A DNA stretch of 64,000 nt from Dehalococcoidia bacterium (lineage in GTDB: Bacteria; Chloroflexota; Dehalococcoidia; UBA2979): assembly GCA_009379925.1 (NCBI GenBank), contig WHSU01000005.1:62001-126000 (forward strand). The letters run 5' to 3'. This document shows, one piece after another, positions 33,836-42,367 of this stretch; position 1 is the first letter of the stretch; the number at the start of each line of letters is the position of its first letter. Made by a program: the position numbers and the translations under genes. Under the pieces are notes generated by a model that was not told the origin of the DNA, ran no database searches, and was given only the letters and a program-made list of their open reading frames with translations.

Positions 33836-35185
33836 CTAGAGGACTGCGGCCCCGTCGGCGGCGACCAGGGTGAGGGGCCGCGTGACGACCAGGCGGAAGC
33901 GGCCGCGGGCCGTCTTCTCGATACGCAGGTAGTCGCAGCGCTCCTCGAGGCGCTTGCGCAGCAGGATCAGGCGCGCCTCCAGGTTGTCCTTGATGTCGGG
34001 CAGCGCGAGCGTCGAGTCGAGCCGCAGTTCGCGGTTGCTGAACTCGACCCGCTGCTCCTCCTGATAGCTGCGCAGCAGCCGCCAGAGGACACCGCCGGCG
34101 ATGCCGCGGATCAGGTACTCGTTGTCCAGGAACACGCTCTCGTCGTCGGCGTAGTACTTGACCTGCACCGGATGCACCTCGCTGTCGGCCTCCGGTGCGA
34201 CCACCGGCTCGGGACTGCCGAGCGAAGCCATCGCCATGGCGACCTGGCTCGCCGTGATGCTCGCGAGGCACTCATCTGCCGCCTGGAAGGCGCCGGCCGT
34301 CTCGCTCTGGAGCGCCAGCACACCCGCCAGCTTGCGATGCGCGAGCATCGGGATCACCAGCTGGCTCTGGACGGCGGGCAGGCCCGGCAGCGGGATCACC
34401 GGGCCGTCACGCCCCTCGGCTGATGCGCCCCGGGCGGCGTGCGCGTACATCAGGTCGCGCGCCATGTTCGTGACGCGGATGGACTGGCGACGCTCGGCCG
34501 CCAGCCCCACGAGGCCTTCGCCGACCCACACCTCCGAGCCGGTGCCCGACGACGCGTAGCCGGTGCTTGCCACTGTGTAGAGTTGCTGGCCGGTCTCGTC
34601 GACGAGCATGACGAAGGCATGCCGGCAGCCCAGCAGCTCCTCGCACCCCTCCAGGGCGACGCGCAGCAACTCGTCCAGGTCTTCGGCCGCCGCCACCTTC
34701 GCGGAGAAGGCCTCGACCTTCTCCAGGCCCACCACGCGCGGCGCCTCCCCCTCCGGGAAGTCGCACGGGGCCATCTCGCAATGCAGCACCTCGCACACGT
34801 CCACACCCTTCAGGTGGAAGACGTTGGTCATGCCCTCGTAGGCCGCAACGGCATCCAGGCGGGTCCGCATGCGCTCGAAAAGCGGCCCGGAGGTCTCGGT
34901 GTGGTCGTAGCGCAGGTCGAGGTAGAACTGGCGCCCGGTGGCCGGCTCGACCATGCCGACCTGGGCGAGGGGATTGCGGGCGGTGTTCTCGTCGGTCTTC
35001 TTGAAGAACTGGCGGGATAGGGCCACGTGGCGGTCATCGACGAGATGCACGACCGAGAGGAAGGTGACGTTGGGCATGCCGTCCGGGCCTACGCTGCAGA
35101 TCGAGGACGGGATGATCCCTTCGAAACAGGTCGGAATGTCCCTCAGCGGGACCTCGACGCCCGGTCCGGTCACGGGGTGGCTCAC
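33836..35185 (-). CDS. Flavin-barrel (PNPOx-like) + GAF domain protein
   Basis: The protein has 449 residues from a GTG. Residues about 5-140 form a pyridoxamine-phosphate-oxidase-like split barrel (SSICSVGPDGMPNVTFLSVVHLVDDRHVALS). Residues about 165-325 are a GAF domain (HAFVMLVDETGQQLYTVASTGY, VGEGLVGLAAERR, SQLVIPMLAHRKLAGVLAL). The C-terminal about 80 residues look like a small winged-helix unit (REL-x-LD... LRKRLEERCDYL). It overlaps the upstream PNPOx gene by 4 nt (GTGA). It may be a flavin-linked or redox sensor (inference); no effector domain such as GGDEF is present. Confidence 0.75.
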   Translation of the reverse strand: MSHPVTGPGVEVPLRDIPTCFEGIIPSSICSVGPDGMPNVTFLSVVHLVDDRHVALSRQFFKKTDENTARNPLAQVGMVEPATGRQFYLDLRYDHTETSGPLFERMRTRLDAVAAYEGMTNVFHLKGVDVCEVLHCEMAPCDFPEGEAPRVVGLEKVEAFSAKVAAAEDLDELLRVALEGCEELLGCRHAFVMLVDETGQQLYTVASTGYASSGTGSEVWVGEGLVGLAAERRQSIRVTNMARDLMYAHAARGASAEGRDGPVIPLPGLPAVQSQLVIPMLAHRKLAGVLALQSETAGAFQAADECLASITASQVAMAMASLGSPEPVVAPEADSEVHPVQVKYYADDESVFLDNEYLIRGIAGGVLWRLLRSYQEEQRVEFSNRELRLDSTLALPDIKDNLEARLILLRKRLEERCDYLRIEKTARGRFRLVVTRPLTLVAADGAAVL

Positions 35186-35643
35186 AACGGCACCCCGGCG
35201 CCCGGCCCCGGCGTCTGGTTGAACGCTTGCTCCACCTCGAAGTCGACCCGGATGACATCCTCCATCCAGAGGTTCCGGATGGTCGACGGCGCATCACCGA
35301 CCAGCGCCGTGCTGGCCATGAACGCGTCGCGGTGCCGTTCGACCCAGGCCCGCTCCCCGGCCACCGGCTCCCCGTGTCCCGCGGCGCGGCCCTTCAGTTG
35401 CACGGAGCGGTACGACACGGGGTCCGCGAGCGTGACCGCGATCCGTCCATTGGCGTCGAGATCGCGGAGCGGGGTCGCGGACCGCGCGGCATCGATGAAG
35501 AGCGACACCTGCACGCGGTCCTCGTGGACACGCGGTCCCCACGCGTAGGCCATGTGTGGGCGCCCCTCGTCATCGGCGGTCCCGATGACCACCGCGACGC
35601 CCGACTCGATGAACGTTTTCAGCTCATCGTTGATGACGTACAT
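35182..35643 (-). CDS. Pyridoxamine 5-phosphate oxidase family protein
   Basis: The protein has 153 residues. A flavin-binding split-barrel core: FIESGVAVVIGTADDEGRPHMAYAWG, DANGRIAVTLADPVSYRSVQLKGRA and WMEDVIRVDFEVEQAF. These proteins bind FMN or F420 and reduce or degrade diverse small molecules; true PNPOx activity is unlikely given the small size. It is the first gene of a two-gene unit with the GAF protein (4-nt overlap) and lies behind the TTAGGA boxes at 35717-35754. Confidence 0.8.
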   Translation of the reverse strand: MYVINDELKTFIESGVAVVIGTADDEGRPHMAYAWGPRVHEDRVQVSLFIDAARSATPLRDLDANGRIAVTLADPVSYRSVQLKGRAAGHGEPVAGERAWVERHRDAFMASTALVGDAPSTIRNLWMEDVIRVDFEVEQAFNQTPGPGAGVPL

Positions 35644-35716
35644 GGACGCCTCTACCGGTCACGACAGCGGCTCGATGGAAGCCCCACGGCTCGGTTATGG
35701 AGTTTATCCGATCAAG

Positions 35717-35754
35717 TTAGGAAGGACTTAGGAACGGATAGGACGCGGTTAGGA
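35717..35754. promoter_or_regulatory. Four phased TTAGGA direct repeats between divergent genes
   Basis: TTAGGA occurs at 35717, 35728 and 35749, and ATAGGA at 35738, giving spacings of 11, 10 and 11 bp, one helical turn each. They lie 57 bp before the BBE oxidoreductase start and 74 bp before the divergent PNPOx start. Iterated half-sites on one DNA face are typical of cooperative activator binding (OmpR/PhoB- or SARP-like); the protein is unknown. Confidence 0.6.
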
Positions 35755-35810
35755 ACGCGCGTACTCCACATTCGGGATGCTTGTGCCGCACCCGAAAGGA
35801 AACCACAACC

Positions 35811-37220
35811 ATGACAACCACGAACACCCAGCAGACCACGAACACCCAGCAGACCACGAGCGACCTGGAAACCCTGCGGCAGAGCCTCACCGGTGAACTG
35901 CTGACCGGCCTGAGCGAGTCGTACGACGCGGCCCGCCAGCTCCACGACTTCGTGTGGGACCGGTACCCGGCCATCATCGTGCAGGCGGCCACCGCCGAGG
36001 ATGTGGCGGCGACCGTCCGCTTCGCCCGCACGCTCGAGCGGCCGCTGGCCGTGCGAGGCGGCGGGCACAGCATTGCGGGCCACAGCATGGTCGACGGCGC
36101 GATCGTCGTAGACCTCTCGAACATGCGAGGGGTCACGGTCGACCCGTCGACGCGGACGGCCGCGGTCCAGGCCGGCGCGACGAGCGCCGACCTCGCCGGG
36201 GCGGCGGCGGCCCACGGACTCGCCCTCTCGACCGGCGACACGTCGACGGTCGGCATCGGCGGCCTCACGCTCGGTGGCGGCATCGGCTGGATGGTCCGCA
36301 AGTACGGACTCGCGATCGACAATCTGCTCGGGGCGACGGTCGTCACCGCCGACGGCGACATCGTGCGAGCCAGCGCGGAGGAGCACGCCGACCTCTTCTG
36401 GGCGATCCGAGGCGGCGGCGGCAACTTCGGCATCATCACCGAGTTCGAGTTCCGCCTCGCCGAGGTGGGCTCGGTCTACGGCGGCGCACTGGTGCTCCCC
36501 GCAACCCGCGAGGTGATCCGGGGCTTCATCGAGTACGCGCCGAAGGCGCCCGACGACCTGACGATGATTGCCATGCTGATGCCGGCGCCACCGGCGCCGT
36601 TCGTCCCGGAGGCGTCCGTCGGACAACTCGCCCTGGTCGTCTGTGTCTGCTTCACGGGCGACGCAGCCGCCGGGGACGAAGCACTCGCGCCGCTCCGCGC
36701 GTTGGCGACGCCGATCGTGGACTTCATCGGGACCATGCCCTACCCGGCGATCTACGAACTCACGTCGGAGGCCGCGAAGCGGCACGGCGCCTCGGTCCGC
36801 CAGATGTTCGCGACGGACCTCTCGGACAGCGCGATCGACAAGATCCTCGAGCAGATGCAGGAGGCGACTTCGCCCGTCTCGATGGTGCAGTTCCGGGGCC
36901 TTGGCGGCGCCTTCGCCCGCGTCTCCTCAAAAGCGACGGCATTCGCGCATCGCGACAAGCCGCTGTTCGTCGCGGTGATCGCCATCTGGACGGATCCGGA
37001 CGACGACCCGGCGCCTCACCGGGCATGGACCGAGCGGGTGTGGACCGACCTGGAGCCTTTCGCCAGCGGTGTGTACGTCAACTTCCTCGAGAACGAGGGT
37101 GACGCTCGCAGGCGCGAGGCGTACGGCGCGGTCACATTCGCGCGGCTGGCCGAGGTGAAGCGACGCTACGACCCGACGAACATGTTCCGGTTCAACCAGA
37201 ACGTCCGGCCCGCTCGGTAG
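35811..37220 (+). CDS. FAD-linked oxidase, berberine-bridge-like (PCMH + BBE)
   Basis: The protein has 469 residues from the ATG at 35811. The N-terminus has a TNTQQT sequence encoded twice by an 18-bp tandem repeat (35817-35852). The FAD-binding PCMH domain shows VRGGGHSIAGHSMVDGAIVVDLS, TSTVGIGGLTLGGGIGW and ADLFWAIRGGGGNFGI. The C-terminus ends with the BBE motif YDPTNMFRFNQNV. The His in RGGGHS is the usual covalent FAD site; the second Cys ligand is not obvious. Probable role: oxidation of an alcohol, sugar or alkaloid-like substrate with O2. It has no signal peptide. Confidence 0.88.
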   Translation: MTTTNTQQTTNTQQTTSDLETLRQSLTGELLTGLSESYDAARQLHDFVWDRYPAIIVQAATAEDVAATVRFARTLERPLAVRGGGHSIAGHSMVDGAIVVDLSNMRGVTVDPSTRTAAVQAGATSADLAGAAAAHGLALSTGDTSTVGIGGLTLGGGIGWMVRKYGLAIDNLLGATVVTADGDIVRASAEEHADLFWAIRGGGGNFGIITEFEFRLAEVGSVYGGALVLPATREVIRGFIEYAPKAPDDLTMIAMLMPAPPAPFVPEASVGQLALVVCVCFTGDAAAGDEALAPLRALATPIVDFIGTMPYPAIYELTSEAAKRHGASVRQMFATDLSDSAIDKILEQMQEATSPVSMVQFRGLGGAFARVSSKATAFAHRDKPLFVAVIAIWTDPDDDPAPHRAWTERVWTDLEPFASGVYVNFLENEGDARRREAYGAVTFARLAEVKRRYDPTNMFRFNQNVRPAR

Positions 37221-37245
37221 CGGTCCGCGACGAGGCAGCAGCCAT

Positions 37246-37276
37246 GAGGAGGCCCCGGTGCTGCCGGGGCCTCCTC
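37246..37276. terminator. Bidirectional hairpin terminator
   Basis: A perfect 13-bp stem (37246-37258 with 37264-37276) has a 5-nt loop. It lies between the convergent stops of the BBE oxidase (37220) and the ThDP enzyme (37307). Confidence 0.65.
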
Positions 37277-37306
37277 TGCGTTCGCCGGTCGAGATGTGGC
37301 CCCCGA

Positions 37307-38944
37307 TCAGGGGCGCGACCGCTTTCCCTCGAGGTTGGAGTGGACATCGAGGAGCACCGATCGGCCATCAGCGTTATGTCGCTGGGCTTGCTCCAGTGCC
37401 CCGGCCACCTCGGAGGGCTCGGTGACGACGATGCCGACGGCGCCCAGGCCCTCCGCGATCCGGGCGTAGTTGCCGGTCATCTCCGTGTGTCCGAACTTCT
37501 CGCGCGACACCGGGTAGCCGCCGGGGTAGGTCGCCATCGCGCCGTTGTTGAGCACGACGGTGGTGATGGGCGCGCCAGCGCGGACGGAGGTCTCGATGTC
37601 GAGACCGGACATGCCGAAGGCGCCATCGCCCATGAAGTTCAGGCAGAACCTGTCCGGCTTCGCGAGCTTGGCGCCGATCATCAGCGGGATGCCGAACCCG
37701 AGGTGCGTCGTCTTGCCCCAGCCGATGTAGCTATGCGGCACCGTGGCCGTGTAGAAGGGCATGATCGTATCGCGAGGCGCCCCGGCATCGTGTGTGACGA
37801 TGCTGTTCTCGTGGTCCAGGACGCGCTCGATCTCTCCGATCACGCGGTAGGTGTTGATCGGCTTCTCGTCGGACTGGAGCAGGTCGCTCCACTCGGACAT
37901 CCATTGCTTGCGGAGCCCGGCGATCTCGGTGGCGACACTCGTCTGCCCGGCGCGACCCTCCTTGCCGAGCTGCGCCTTCACCTCCTCGATGAGCATCCGG
38001 ACCGTCAGCCGCACGTCGCCGGGGAGGCCGATGTCGACGCTGTAGTCCTTGTTGATGTCCTCGATGCTCTCCGTGTTGTGGATGATGGTCTTGCCGTCCG
38101 GGATCGGCTGCCCGTAGGACGTGCGCGTCATGCTGGAACCGAGCGCCAGTAGCACATCCGACTCCTGCAGCCACCTCCGGGCGGCCAGCGTCGTCGAGCC
38201 GCTGCCCGCGCCGAGGGCCAGCGGGTGCCGCTCGTCGAAGCCGGACTTCCCCGGCATCGTGCAGTACACGGGCACCTCGGTCAGTTCGGCGAGTTCGGTC
38301 AGGTCCGCCGAGGCGCCGCCGAGCAGCACTCCCATACCGGACCAGATCACCGGCTTTTGCGCGCCCAGGAGGGCCGCGACGGCGTCCTTCACGTCGCCGG
38401 ACGACGGGGCGGTCGGGTGGCGCTTCGGTGGCTCGTAGCGCAGCGCCGCCTCGGACACCTCCATCGTCCCGACGTCCGCGGGGATCTCGACGACGGCGGG
38501 CCCCGGACGCCCGTTGCGCATCGCATGGAAGGCGCGGCGCATGACGTCGGCGACGGAGTCGGGCGTCAGCAGCACCTCGGCGCTCTTGGAAACGGTCTGG
38601 TAGGTGCGCGCCGGGGAGAAGTTCGGGCGGACGGCGTACTCATTGAGCGACGGCCCGCCCGGCAGGTAGAGGATCGGCACGTTGTCGGCGAACGCCTGGG
38701 CCAGTCCGCCCATCGAGTTCTCCGAACCCGGCCCGCCCTGCGTGATCACCACGCCGAAGCGCTCGCGGTCGTTCAGGCGGCTGAAGCCGTCCGCGGCCAT
38801 CAACGCGCCACGTTCCTGCCGGAACATGATGGTGCGGATGCCCTGCTTCGCGACCTCCTCGATGAGGTTGTTCGAAGGGAAGCAGGCGATCCACTCCACG
38901 CCCTCGGTCTTCAGGATGTGCGCCACGGCCTGCAGGACGTTCAT
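37307..38944 (-). CDS. Thiamine-diphosphate-dependent enzyme (acetolactate-synthase fold)
   Basis: The protein has 545 residues in the three-domain POX/ALS layout: the Pyr domain has the catalytic Glu in MFRQERGALMAADGFSR; the middle domain runs through VIWSGMGVLLGG; and the PP domain has GDGAFGMSGLD and NN (VVLNNGAMATYP), the Mg/ThDP motif, at about 430-460. It binds thiamine diphosphate and acts on a 2-oxo acid or acyl-thiamine intermediate. The substrate is not clear: not a canonical IlvB, since no regulatory subunit gene is present. Oxalyl-CoA-decarboxylase-like or aldehyde-lyase activity is possible. Confidence 0.85.
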   Translation of the reverse strand: MNVLQAVAHILKTEGVEWIACFPSNNLIEEVAKQGIRTIMFRQERGALMAADGFSRLNDRERFGVVITQGGPGSENSMGGLAQAFADNVPILYLPGGPSLNEYAVRPNFSPARTYQTVSKSAEVLLTPDSVADVMRRAFHAMRNGRPGPAVVEIPADVGTMEVSEAALRYEPPKRHPTAPSSGDVKDAVAALLGAQKPVIWSGMGVLLGGASADLTELAELTEVPVYCTMPGKSGFDERHPLALGAGSGSTTLAARRWLQESDVLLALGSSMTRTSYGQPIPDGKTIIHNTESIEDINKDYSVDIGLPGDVRLTVRMLIEEVKAQLGKEGRAGQTSVATEIAGLRKQWMSEWSDLLQSDEKPINTYRVIGEIERVLDHENSIVTHDAGAPRDTIMPFYTATVPHSYIGWGKTTHLGFGIPLMIGAKLAKPDRFCLNFMGDGAFGMSGLDIETSVRAGAPITTVVLNNGAMATYPGGYPVSREKFGHTEMTGNYARIAEGLGAVGIVVTEPSEVAGALEQAQRHNADGRSVLLDVHSNLEGKRSRP

Positions 38945-39062
38945 CTCGCGCTCCCCTCGGCCCGCCGGGCTGGTGTGCGGCGGGCGATACGCGCTTCACG
39001 TACCACACAACCGCGCCGCCGCGCGACCGGGGAGCCGCGCGCGGGGGACCGAGGCGCCGGCG

Positions 39063-39371
39063 TCAGCCTCCCGCGATGGCGCCCACGATCATGAACGGCT
39101 CTGCGCCCGTCAGGACGGCCTCGGGCAGCGGGGTGTCCATCGGCTCGTGGGACAGGTCCTGCTGGCACGCGAAGAAGCGCACCAGCGGCCGCCGTTGCTG
39201 CGTGGCCTGGTCGCGCACGGTCCCGCGCAGCATCGGATACCGCGACTCCAGCGCGTCGAGGACCGACCGAGGCGAGACCGCCCCCTCGACGTCCAGGGTG
39301 ACCTCGCGCTCGACGCCCGCCAGCCGGCGCAGGTGCGCCGGCAGTTCGACACGGACCGTCGCCCCGGTCAT
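39063..39371 (-). CDS. MoaD/ThiS-like ubiquitin-fold protein ending in GG
   Basis: The protein has 102 residues from the ATG at 39371. It has a beta-grasp pattern ([14 protein letters not shown], then [18 protein letters not shown]) and ends ...[11 protein letters not shown], so the C-terminal Gly-Gly needed for thiocarboxylate formation is present. The start overlaps the stop of the BNR-repeat gene (ATGA), so the two are translationally coupled. A MoaD partner suggests sulfur delivery to molybdopterin or another acceptor. The Mo island is about 1.4 kb away. Confidence 0.8.
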   Translation of the reverse strand: MTGATVRVELPAHLRRLAGVEREVTLDVEGAVSPRSVLDALESRYPMLRGTVRDQATQQRRPLVRFFACQQDLSHEPMDTPLPEAVLTGAEPFMIVGAIAGG

Positions 39372-40483
39372 GGGAGTGTCTGGACCTCGACCGACAGCAC
39401 GGCGGGAAGGTCCCGCACGATGGGCGCCCAGCTGTCGCCCGCATCGGCCGAGGCGTACACCTGGCCCCCGGTGGTGCCGAAGTAGACGCCGCACGGGTCG
39501 AACGCGTCCACGGCCATCGCGTCGCGCAGGATGTTCACGTAGCAGTCCTTCTGCGGGAGTCCCTTAGTGAGCGGCTCCCAGTAGTCGCCGCCGGAGCGGC
39601 TCCGGTAGACGCGCAATTTGCCCTCCGGTGGGAAGTGCTCAGAGTCGCTGGTGATCGGCACCACATAGATCGTGTCCGGCTCGTGTGCGTGCACGTCGAT
39701 GACGAAGCCAAAGTCGGTCGGCAGGTTGCCGCTGACCTCGCGCCAGCTCTCACCGGCGTCGTCGCTGCGCATCACGTCCCAGTGCTTCTGCATGAAGAGC
39801 ACGTCCGGGCGTGCCTGGTGCATCGCCACGTGGTGGACGCAATGCCCGACCTCGGACTCCTGCTCCGGCAGGAACTCCGACACCAGGCCGCGGTTGATCG
39901 GCTGCCACGTCTCACCCGAGTCGTCCGTGCGGAAGGTGCCTGCGGAGGAGATGGCGGTGAAGATCCGCTCCGGGCGCGTCGGGTCCAGGATGATCGTGTG
40001 CGCGCACATGCCCCCGGCGCCTGGCTGCCACGACGGCGCAGAGGTGTGAGTGCGCAGTCCGGCGAGTTCCTTCCAGGTCTGGCCACCGTCACCAGAGCGG
40101 AACATCGCGGCGTCTTCCACGCCGGCATAGATCGTGTCCGGGTCGGTCAGCGAGGGCTCCAGGTGCCAGACGCGCGCGAACTCCCACGGGTGCGGCGTGC
40201 CGTCGTACCACTGGTGCGTGCCGGTGACGCCGTCGTACTCGAAGGCGTTTCCCACCGGCTCCCAGGTCTGGCCACCATCGTCCGAGCGCTGGATGACTTG
40301 CCCGAACCACCCGCCGGACGGCGCCGCGTAGACGCGATTTGGGTCCGCCGGCGAACCCTTGACGTGGTACACCTCCCAGCCCGTGAAGTGCGGACCGCTG
40401 ACGTCCCACTCCTTGCGCGCGCCATCCGATGACAGGACGAAGGCGCCCTTCTTTGTACCGACGAGGACTCTGACTCCGCTCAC
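39368..40483 (-). CDS. BNR/Asp-box repeat (sialidase-like beta-propeller) protein
   Basis: The protein has 371 residues with about five to six Asp-box repeats of the S-x-D-x-G-x-T-W type ([59 protein letters not shown]). No signal peptide is seen ([21 protein letters not shown]), so it is cytoplasmic. Genuine sialidase catalytic residues are not apparent. It is coupled to the MoaD-like gene and sits in front of a perfect palindrome (40653-40664). A scaffold or modification-target role for the MoaD partner is speculative. Confidence 0.8.
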   Translation of the reverse strand: MSGVRVLVGTKKGAFVLSSDGARKEWDVSGPHFTGWEVYHVKGSPADPNRVYAAPSGGWFGQVIQRSDDGGQTWEPVGNAFEYDGVTGTHQWYDGTPHPWEFARVWHLEPSLTDPDTIYAGVEDAAMFRSGDGGQTWKELAGLRTHTSAPSWQPGAGGMCAHTIILDPTRPERIFTAISSAGTFRTDDSGETWQPINRGLVSEFLPEQESEVGHCVHHVAMHQARPDVLFMQKHWDVMRSDDAGESWREVSGNLPTDFGFVIDVHAHEPDTIYVVPITSDSEHFPPEGKLRVYRSRSGGDYWEPLTKGLPQKDCYVNILRDAMAVDAFDPCGVYFGTTGGQVYASADAGDSWAPIVRDLPAVLSVEVQTLP

Positions 40484-40652
40484 ATCTGACTCCGTTCCGG
40501 GGCCCGCTCCAATGATGCCAGCCCGCGTCCATCCTCACCCAGCCATCGAGGCTTCCCTGCGCTTCCGCCCGTTCGTGGTACGCGCGCTCCAGCGTATGGG
40601 GCCGCGCGGGCGCGGCGGCGCGCGGCGCGGTCGATCGCGTCCATCGCCGTCC

Positions 40653-40664
40653 GTGTATATACAC
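40653..40664. promoter_or_regulatory. Perfect 12-bp palindrome, candidate operator
   Basis: GTGTATATACAC is a perfect inverted repeat in an otherwise GC-rich gap, 170 bp before the BNR-repeat start. It resembles PadR/TetR-type operators (TGTATATACA core). No regulator gene is adjacent. Confidence 0.45.
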
Positions 40665-40740
40665 CGAAGGGCCGGGCGTCAACTACCCCGTAGCGGGGCG
40701 CCCGAGTTCGCCGGGGCTTCCGAGGGGCGCAGGAGTCCGC

Positions 40741-41253
40741 CTATCGCTCGAGGGTGGCGAGCCAGCGCTCGACGGCGCCCGCGATGCCGGGGATGTCGTC
40801 GCGCTGGTACGCGGGAGTGGCGCCCGCGCACTCGTCCGTTCCGCCGTCGACGATGAGCGCGATCGTCGCCTCCGACGGCTCGCCCGCCGGCTCGTCGGGC
40901 GTGGCGAAGACCAGGGCGGGCAGGGATGTGGCGCGGAAGCCTTCGATGAGCACCAGGTCCGCGAACGGCTGCATCAGCGCCAGGATGGCATCGAGTCCGA
41001 CGGGCGGCAGCCGGACGACGGCGCCATCGGCGAAGAGGCCGGCGCCGGCCAGGGCGCCGGCCGCCTGGAACCGTGCGGTGTCGGAGCCCGTGTGGTCAGG
41101 GGGCGACTCGTGCTTCTGGGCGCTCTTGACCGTCGCCACTCGGTAGCCGCGCTCGCCGAGCACCCGCACGAGGTGCTCGCCAAGCGTCGTCTTTCCGCAG
41201 CCGGAGGGACCCAGCAGCCGGATCGCGGGTGGGTGCGAACGTGCGGCCATCAC
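40741..41253 (-). CDS. mobB: Molybdopterin-guanine dinucleotide biosynthesis protein B
   Basis: The protein has 170 residues with a Walker A GPSGCGKT at 15-22, LVLIEGFRATSLPALVF and the MobB layout. It is a GTP-binding helper for attaching GMP to molybdopterin to form MGD, the cofactor of the formate dehydrogenase and nitrate reductase next door. It starts with a GTG overlapping the fdhD stop and is the last gene of the fds operon. Confidence 0.9.
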   Translation of the reverse strand: MMAARSHPPAIRLLGPSGCGKTTLGEHLVRVLGERGYRVATVKSAQKHESPPDHTGSDTARFQAAGALAGAGLFADGAVVRLPPVGLDAILALMQPFADLVLIEGFRATSLPALVFATPDEPAGEPSEATIALIVDGGTDECAGATPAYQRDDIPGIAGAVERWLATLER

Positions 41254-42131
41254 TCGGGTGCGGGGGCGTCGGCGATGCGATGCCCTCCCGCGTAGACGTT
41301 GAACCCGTCGTCGCGCACGAAACCCAGGAGCGTGATGTCGAACGACTCGGCCAGCTCCACCGCCAGACTCGAGGGTGCGCCGACCGCCGCGACGATCGGA
41401 ATCTGCGCCGCCAGCGCCTTCTGCAGCAGTTCGAAGCTCGCGCGGCCGCTCAACATGAGCACGGCGTCCCGCATCCGTGCTCCGCCATCGATCAACTCGG
41501 CGCCGACCAGTTTGTCGAGCGCGTTGTGGCGGCCGACGTCCTCGCGCAGCCGGAGGAGGGCGCCGTCCGCGCCGAAGAGGCCGGCGGCGTGCAGGCCCCC
41601 GGTGCGGGCGAACACGGCCTGCTGCTCCCGCAGCCGTCCCGGGAGCCGGCAGATCAGCGAAGCGGGGACGGCCAGGCCGTGCGGGAGCACCGTGCAGCCG
41701 TGGATCTCGAGAGACTCGAGCGCTGCCTTCCCGCAGACGCCACAGCTGGAGGTCGTATAGAAGTTCCGCTCCAACCGTGCCGCATCGAAGGTCACGGTCG
41801 GGCGAAGGGTCACGTTGACGATGTTCAGCCGCTGCGGCTCTTCCTCGTCGGTGCAGTATGAGATGTCGAGGATGTCCTCGCGGCCGGTCACGATCGACTC
41901 CCCGAACAGGAAGCCGGCCGCCAGCTCGAAGTCGTGTCCCGGCGTGCGCATGGTCACCGCGATGCGGTGGCGCTCGATCGCGCCCCCCGCCTCCTGGAGC
42001 AACCGGATCTCGAGCGGCTCTTCCGTCGCCACGACATCGTCGAGGTCAGTCCAGACGGCCGCGCGAAGCCGGCGCACGCGACGTCCCGCCGTGCTACCCA
42101 CGCGCGTAGCGTCGGCCGCGGCGGGCGTCAC
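41250..42131 (-). CDS. fdhD: Formate dehydrogenase accessory sulfurtransferase
   Basis: The protein has 293 residues. It carries the catalytic Cys pair in TSSCGVCGKAALESL (about 129-132) and the central FdhD signatures AGFLFGESIV, REDVGRHNALDKLVG and LSGRASFEL. It transfers sulfur from a desulfurase to the Mo-bis-MGD cofactor to make it active in formate dehydrogenase. It overlaps fdsD and mobB by GTGA, consistent with one transcript. Confidence 0.95.
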   Translation of the reverse strand: MTPAAADATRVGSTAGRRVRRLRAAVWTDLDDVVATEEPLEIRLLQEAGGAIERHRIAVTMRTPGHDFELAAGFLFGESIVTGREDILDISYCTDEEEPQRLNIVNVTLRPTVTFDAARLERNFYTTSSCGVCGKAALESLEIHGCTVLPHGLAVPASLICRLPGRLREQQAVFARTGGLHAAGLFGADGALLRLREDVGRHNALDKLVGAELIDGGARMRDAVLMLSGRASFELLQKALAAQIPIVAAVGAPSSLAVELAESFDITLLGFVRDDGFNVYAGGHRIADAPAPE

Positions 42132-42367
42132 CGTCCGCTCCCCTGCTCCGCGGGCGCCGGCGCATCGAGGCGACGCACGGCCTCGAGGGCCAGTTCGTGC
42201 AGTCCGGCGCCGCCCTGGGCCACATGCCCGATGATCTGGCGGCGCATCCGCGGCTCCCAGAAGCGCCGCAGGTGGTCCGCCACCCGCTCGATGGCCTCTT
42301 CGCGCGGGAAGCTGGCGAAGAAGAGGGCGATCTGGTTCGCCTTGTGCACCATGACCTCGGTCCTCAT
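42128..42367 (-). CDS. fdsD: Formate dehydrogenase delta subunit
   Basis: The protein has 79 residues: MVHKANQIALFFASFPREEAI and a WEPRMRRQIIGHV stretch, the short FdsD family that is needed for maturation of the NAD-dependent formate dehydrogenase. Its ATG overlaps the fdsA stop (ATGA), and its stop overlaps the fdhD start. The frame reading upstream is a shadow of fdsA. Confidence 0.88.
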   Translation of the reverse strand: MRTEVMVHKANQIALFFASFPREEAIERVADHLRRFWEPRMRRQIIGHVAQGGAGLHELALEAVRRLDAPAPAEQGSGR

